Assembly (NCBI GenBank): GCA_049613665.1
Contig: JBMZCV010000215.1
Location: 1-7,558, forward strand
From: JBMZCV01 sp049613665
GTDB taxonomy: Bacteria; Bacteroidota; Bacteroidia; Chitinophagales; UBA2359
Direction: 5' to 3'
Length of the DNA stretch: 7,558 bases
Under the pieces are notes generated by a model, which saw only the letters and a program-made list of their open reading frames with translations, had not been told where the DNA came from and searched no databases. The position numbers and the translations under genes were made by a program. Positions 6,082 to 7,558 of the stretch are shown piece by piece; position 1 is the first letter of the stretch, and the number at the start of each line of letters is the position of its first letter.

Positions 6082-7191
6082 TATATACAAAAAATAAAAA
6101 TCGTTAATTTTAAAAACTATGAACAAGCAAGTTTGCGTTTTTCGCCGAAGCTAAATGTTGTAGTTGGGTCAAATGGTACAGGTAAAACCAATTTATTAGA
6201 TGCCATTTATTATATGTGTTTTTGCAAAAGTTACTTTAATGCTTCTGACAATTTAAATATTAGACATAATACATATTTTTTTAGAATAGAAAGTGTATTT
6301 GTGCTAAATGAAAAAGAAGAAAGCGTAGTAGCAAAAGTTGGGCAAGGACGCAAAAAAGAAATGCGGCATAATCAAATAGTTTATAAAAAACTATCTGAAC
6401 ATATTGGTTTGCTACCTCTCGTCATGATTGCACCTGATGATGTCAGCCTGATAAAAAATGCTAGTGAAGAACGTAGAAAGCTCATAGACAGCACTTTATG
6501 TCAATTAGACTCTACTTATTTGGCAAATCTCATACAGTACAATAAGCTCCTAAAACAGCGAAATGCTACTTTGAAATCTTTTGTGGAAAAACGCTTTTTC
6601 AATGCTACTTTATTGCAGACATATGATGAACGACTCATTCCTTTAGGAAAATTTATACATTTTAAAAGAAAGGAATTTGTAGAAAATTTAATGCCTATTT
6701 TGCAAGTTTTTTATAAAATATTAAGTCAAGGAAAAGAAAAAGTAGCTTGCATTTATAAGTCTCATTTAAATGAAAAAGAGTTTGGCGAGATTTTGAAAGC
6801 AAACTTAATGCAAGATAAACAAGTCCAAAGAACAACGCAAGGCATTCATCGTGACGACTTGCTATTTTCTATTGATGGCTATCGTTTGAAAAAATTTGGC
6901 TCACAAGGCCAACAAAAATCTTTTTTATTGGCCTTAAAGTTGGCAATTTATCGTTATATTCAACAAAAAAAACAGCAGAAGCCTATTTTATTGTTAGATG
7001 ATATTTTTGATAAACTCGATTTGCAGCGTATCGAACAACTTATTAGTATTGTAACAAAAGAAGATTTTGGGCAAGTTTTTATTTCTGACACTCAATTGAA
7101 GCGAATTAAAATTATTTTTGATAAATTAAGCTTATCTTATTGTGTCTTTGAGATAAAAGATAGTCAAAATATTGTTAGTTTAAATTACTAA
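6079..7191 (+). CDS. recF: DNA replication and repair protein RecF
   Basis: RecF is an SMC-like ATPase that, with RecO and RecR, loads RecA at single-strand gaps behind stalled forks. It acts in the cytoplasm and binds gapped DNA. The 370-residue length is normal. The N-terminal IKIVNFKNYEQASLRF strand region is the family hallmark. It is followed by Walker A GSNGTGKT (residues 30-37), the ABC-type signature FGSQGQQKS (273-281) preceded by HRDDL, and Walker B LLLDDIFDKLD with D307 and D308. A helical arm lies between (about 120-230). The start is GTG: the next in-frame stop upstream is TAA at 6067-6069, no ATG lies between, and MYIQKIKIVNF aligns with usual RecF N-termini. The gene runs divergently from the lipoprotein gene and seems to be transcribed alone. 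In many Bacteroidota a DUF721 (DciA-like) gene follows recF, as I recall; none is seen here. All key ATPase motifs are intact. Confidence 0.96.
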   Translation: MYIQKIKIVNFKNYEQASLRFSPKLNVVVGSNGTGKTNLLDAIYYMCFCKSYFNASDNLNIRHNTYFFRIESVFVLNEKEESVVAKVGQGRKKEMRHNQIVYKKLSEHIGLLPLVMIAPDDVSLIKNASEERRKLIDSTLCQLDSTYLANLIQYNKLLKQRNATLKSFVEKRFFNATLLQTYDERLIPLGKFIHFKRKEFVENLMPILQVFYKILSQGKEKVACIYKSHLNEKEFGEILKANLMQDKQVQRTTQGIHRDDLLFSIDGYRLKKFGSQGQQKSFLLALKLAIYRYIQQKKQQKPILLLDDIFDKLDLQRIEQLISIVTKEDFGQVFISDTQLKRIKIIFDKLSLSYCVFEIKDSQNIVSLNY

Positions 7192-7558
7192 GTATCTAGA
7201 GAATAATGACTGTTAATTATTTTGCATGTTTTAAAAAGTATTTTATAATTTTGTCCTTATGTCTTTCAGATAGTTCGCTTTTCTGCTGTTCTTTCGTTTT
7301 TTTCGTCAAGCAAAAAAACGAAAAAAAAAGTCAAGACTGTTTAAAAATCTTAACGTCTTTTGTCACAAAAAAAACTCGCTTAAATTTGTTGTTGAGTGAT
7401 ATTTTTATTTGTTAAGCTATTTTTTTTCAAAAAAACAAAAGTTTTACATTTAAACGCTCAGACAGGTTTCTGTGCTTAACGCTTTTTTTGCACCAAAAAA
7501 CTAATTTTTAAGTACCAAGTACTATTTAATAAAGCATTCGTTTAGTGGCTAACGCATT
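7192..7558. other. AT-rich intergenic stretch downstream of recF with no supportable gene
   Basis: These 367 bases contain long A- and T-runs, a hairpin at 7292-7323 (listed separately) and a bulged hairpin CGTTTAG-TGG-CTAACG at 7539-7554, flanked by GCATT copies at 7534-7538 and 7554-7558. There is also a short direct repeat AAGTACCAAGTACT near 7510-7523. GTTAAGC (about 7412) and GCTTAAC (about 7474) form a widely spaced 7-bp inverted pair. No strong T-tailed terminator for recF is evident. A 69-codon rightward frame at 7206-7415 has low-complexity phenylalanine- and lysine-rich translation from homopolymers and is not accepted as a gene. Confidence 0.6.
7292..7323. repeat. AT-rich inverted repeat TTTCGTTTTTTT / AAAAAAACGAAA
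   Basis: The 12-base arms at 7292-7303 and 7312-7323 are exact reverse complements around the loop CGTCAAGC. It lies 100 bases after the recF stop. On the + strand it is followed by A's, so it is not a standard terminator for recF. Read leftward, the structure is preceded and followed by T-rich DNA. The overall look, poly-T/poly-A arms bearing CG, recalls interspersed intergenic repeats of Bacteroidota, but copy number cannot be judged from one window. Confidence 0.5.

Noticed and set aside
7206..7415. 69-codon rightward reading frame downstream of recF
   Set aside because: The translation is dominated by F, K, S and L from homopolymer runs and overlaps a perfect hairpin; it shows no domain or signal, and codon usage differs from neighbouring genes.
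7411..7480. GTTAAGC ... GCTTAAC pair considered as an integron attC site
   Set aside because: The two boxes are in the wrong order for attC (RYYYAAC should come first), the inner boxes are missing, and there is no integrase or cassette.
7526..7558. Leftward open frame entering from the right edge (ends NALATKRMLY)
   Set aside because: Only ten codons are visible before the stop, too few to tell a gene's C-terminus from chance.

Overview
The window looks like chromosomal DNA from a member of the Bacteroidota. It is AT-rich and its genes lack clear Shine-Dalgarno sequences. Two genes have promoter candidates of the Bacteroidota type (TTG, about 22-23 bases, then TAnnTTTG). A predicted surface lipoprotein carries an acidic stretch right after its lipid-modified cysteine, as surface-exported lipoproteins of this phylum do. 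DnaG and RecF also read like Bacteroidota versions. The sequence does not settle the order or genus.

Layout, left to right. (1) A perfect inverted repeat (43-75) lies just past the stop codon of a leftward dihydropyrimidinase/hydantoinase gene (84-1460). (2) A leftward pair follows: a secreted protein of unknown function (1985-2479) and, 42 bases after it, a small membrane-protein reading frame (1758-1942). The small frame is open only if one -1 shift occurs on a T-rich slippery run. Hairpins and a strong two-way terminator (1600-1648) lie after it. (3) dnaG (2729-4690) runs rightward with a good promoter candidate. (4) A two-way terminator (4718-4757) separates dnaG from a convergent leftward gene for a surface lipoprotein with a predicted beta-propeller (4801-5907). 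(5) A short divergent promoter region precedes rightward recF (6079-7191), which begins with GTG. (6) The last 367 bases have no supportable gene and hold AT-rich hairpin repeats.

The genes do not form one pathway. dnaG (primer synthesis) and recF (loading of RecA at gaps) are replication and repair housekeeping genes, each transcribed alone. The hydantoinase is probably for pyrimidine breakdown and the lipoprotein for binding something at the cell surface. No mobile element, CRISPR array, tRNA, rRNA or phage gene is visible. I do not see a large undescribed system. The most interesting item is the small frameshifted membrane-protein frame at 1758-1942, which could be a decayed gene, a phase-variable gene, a programmed frameshift or a sequencing error.
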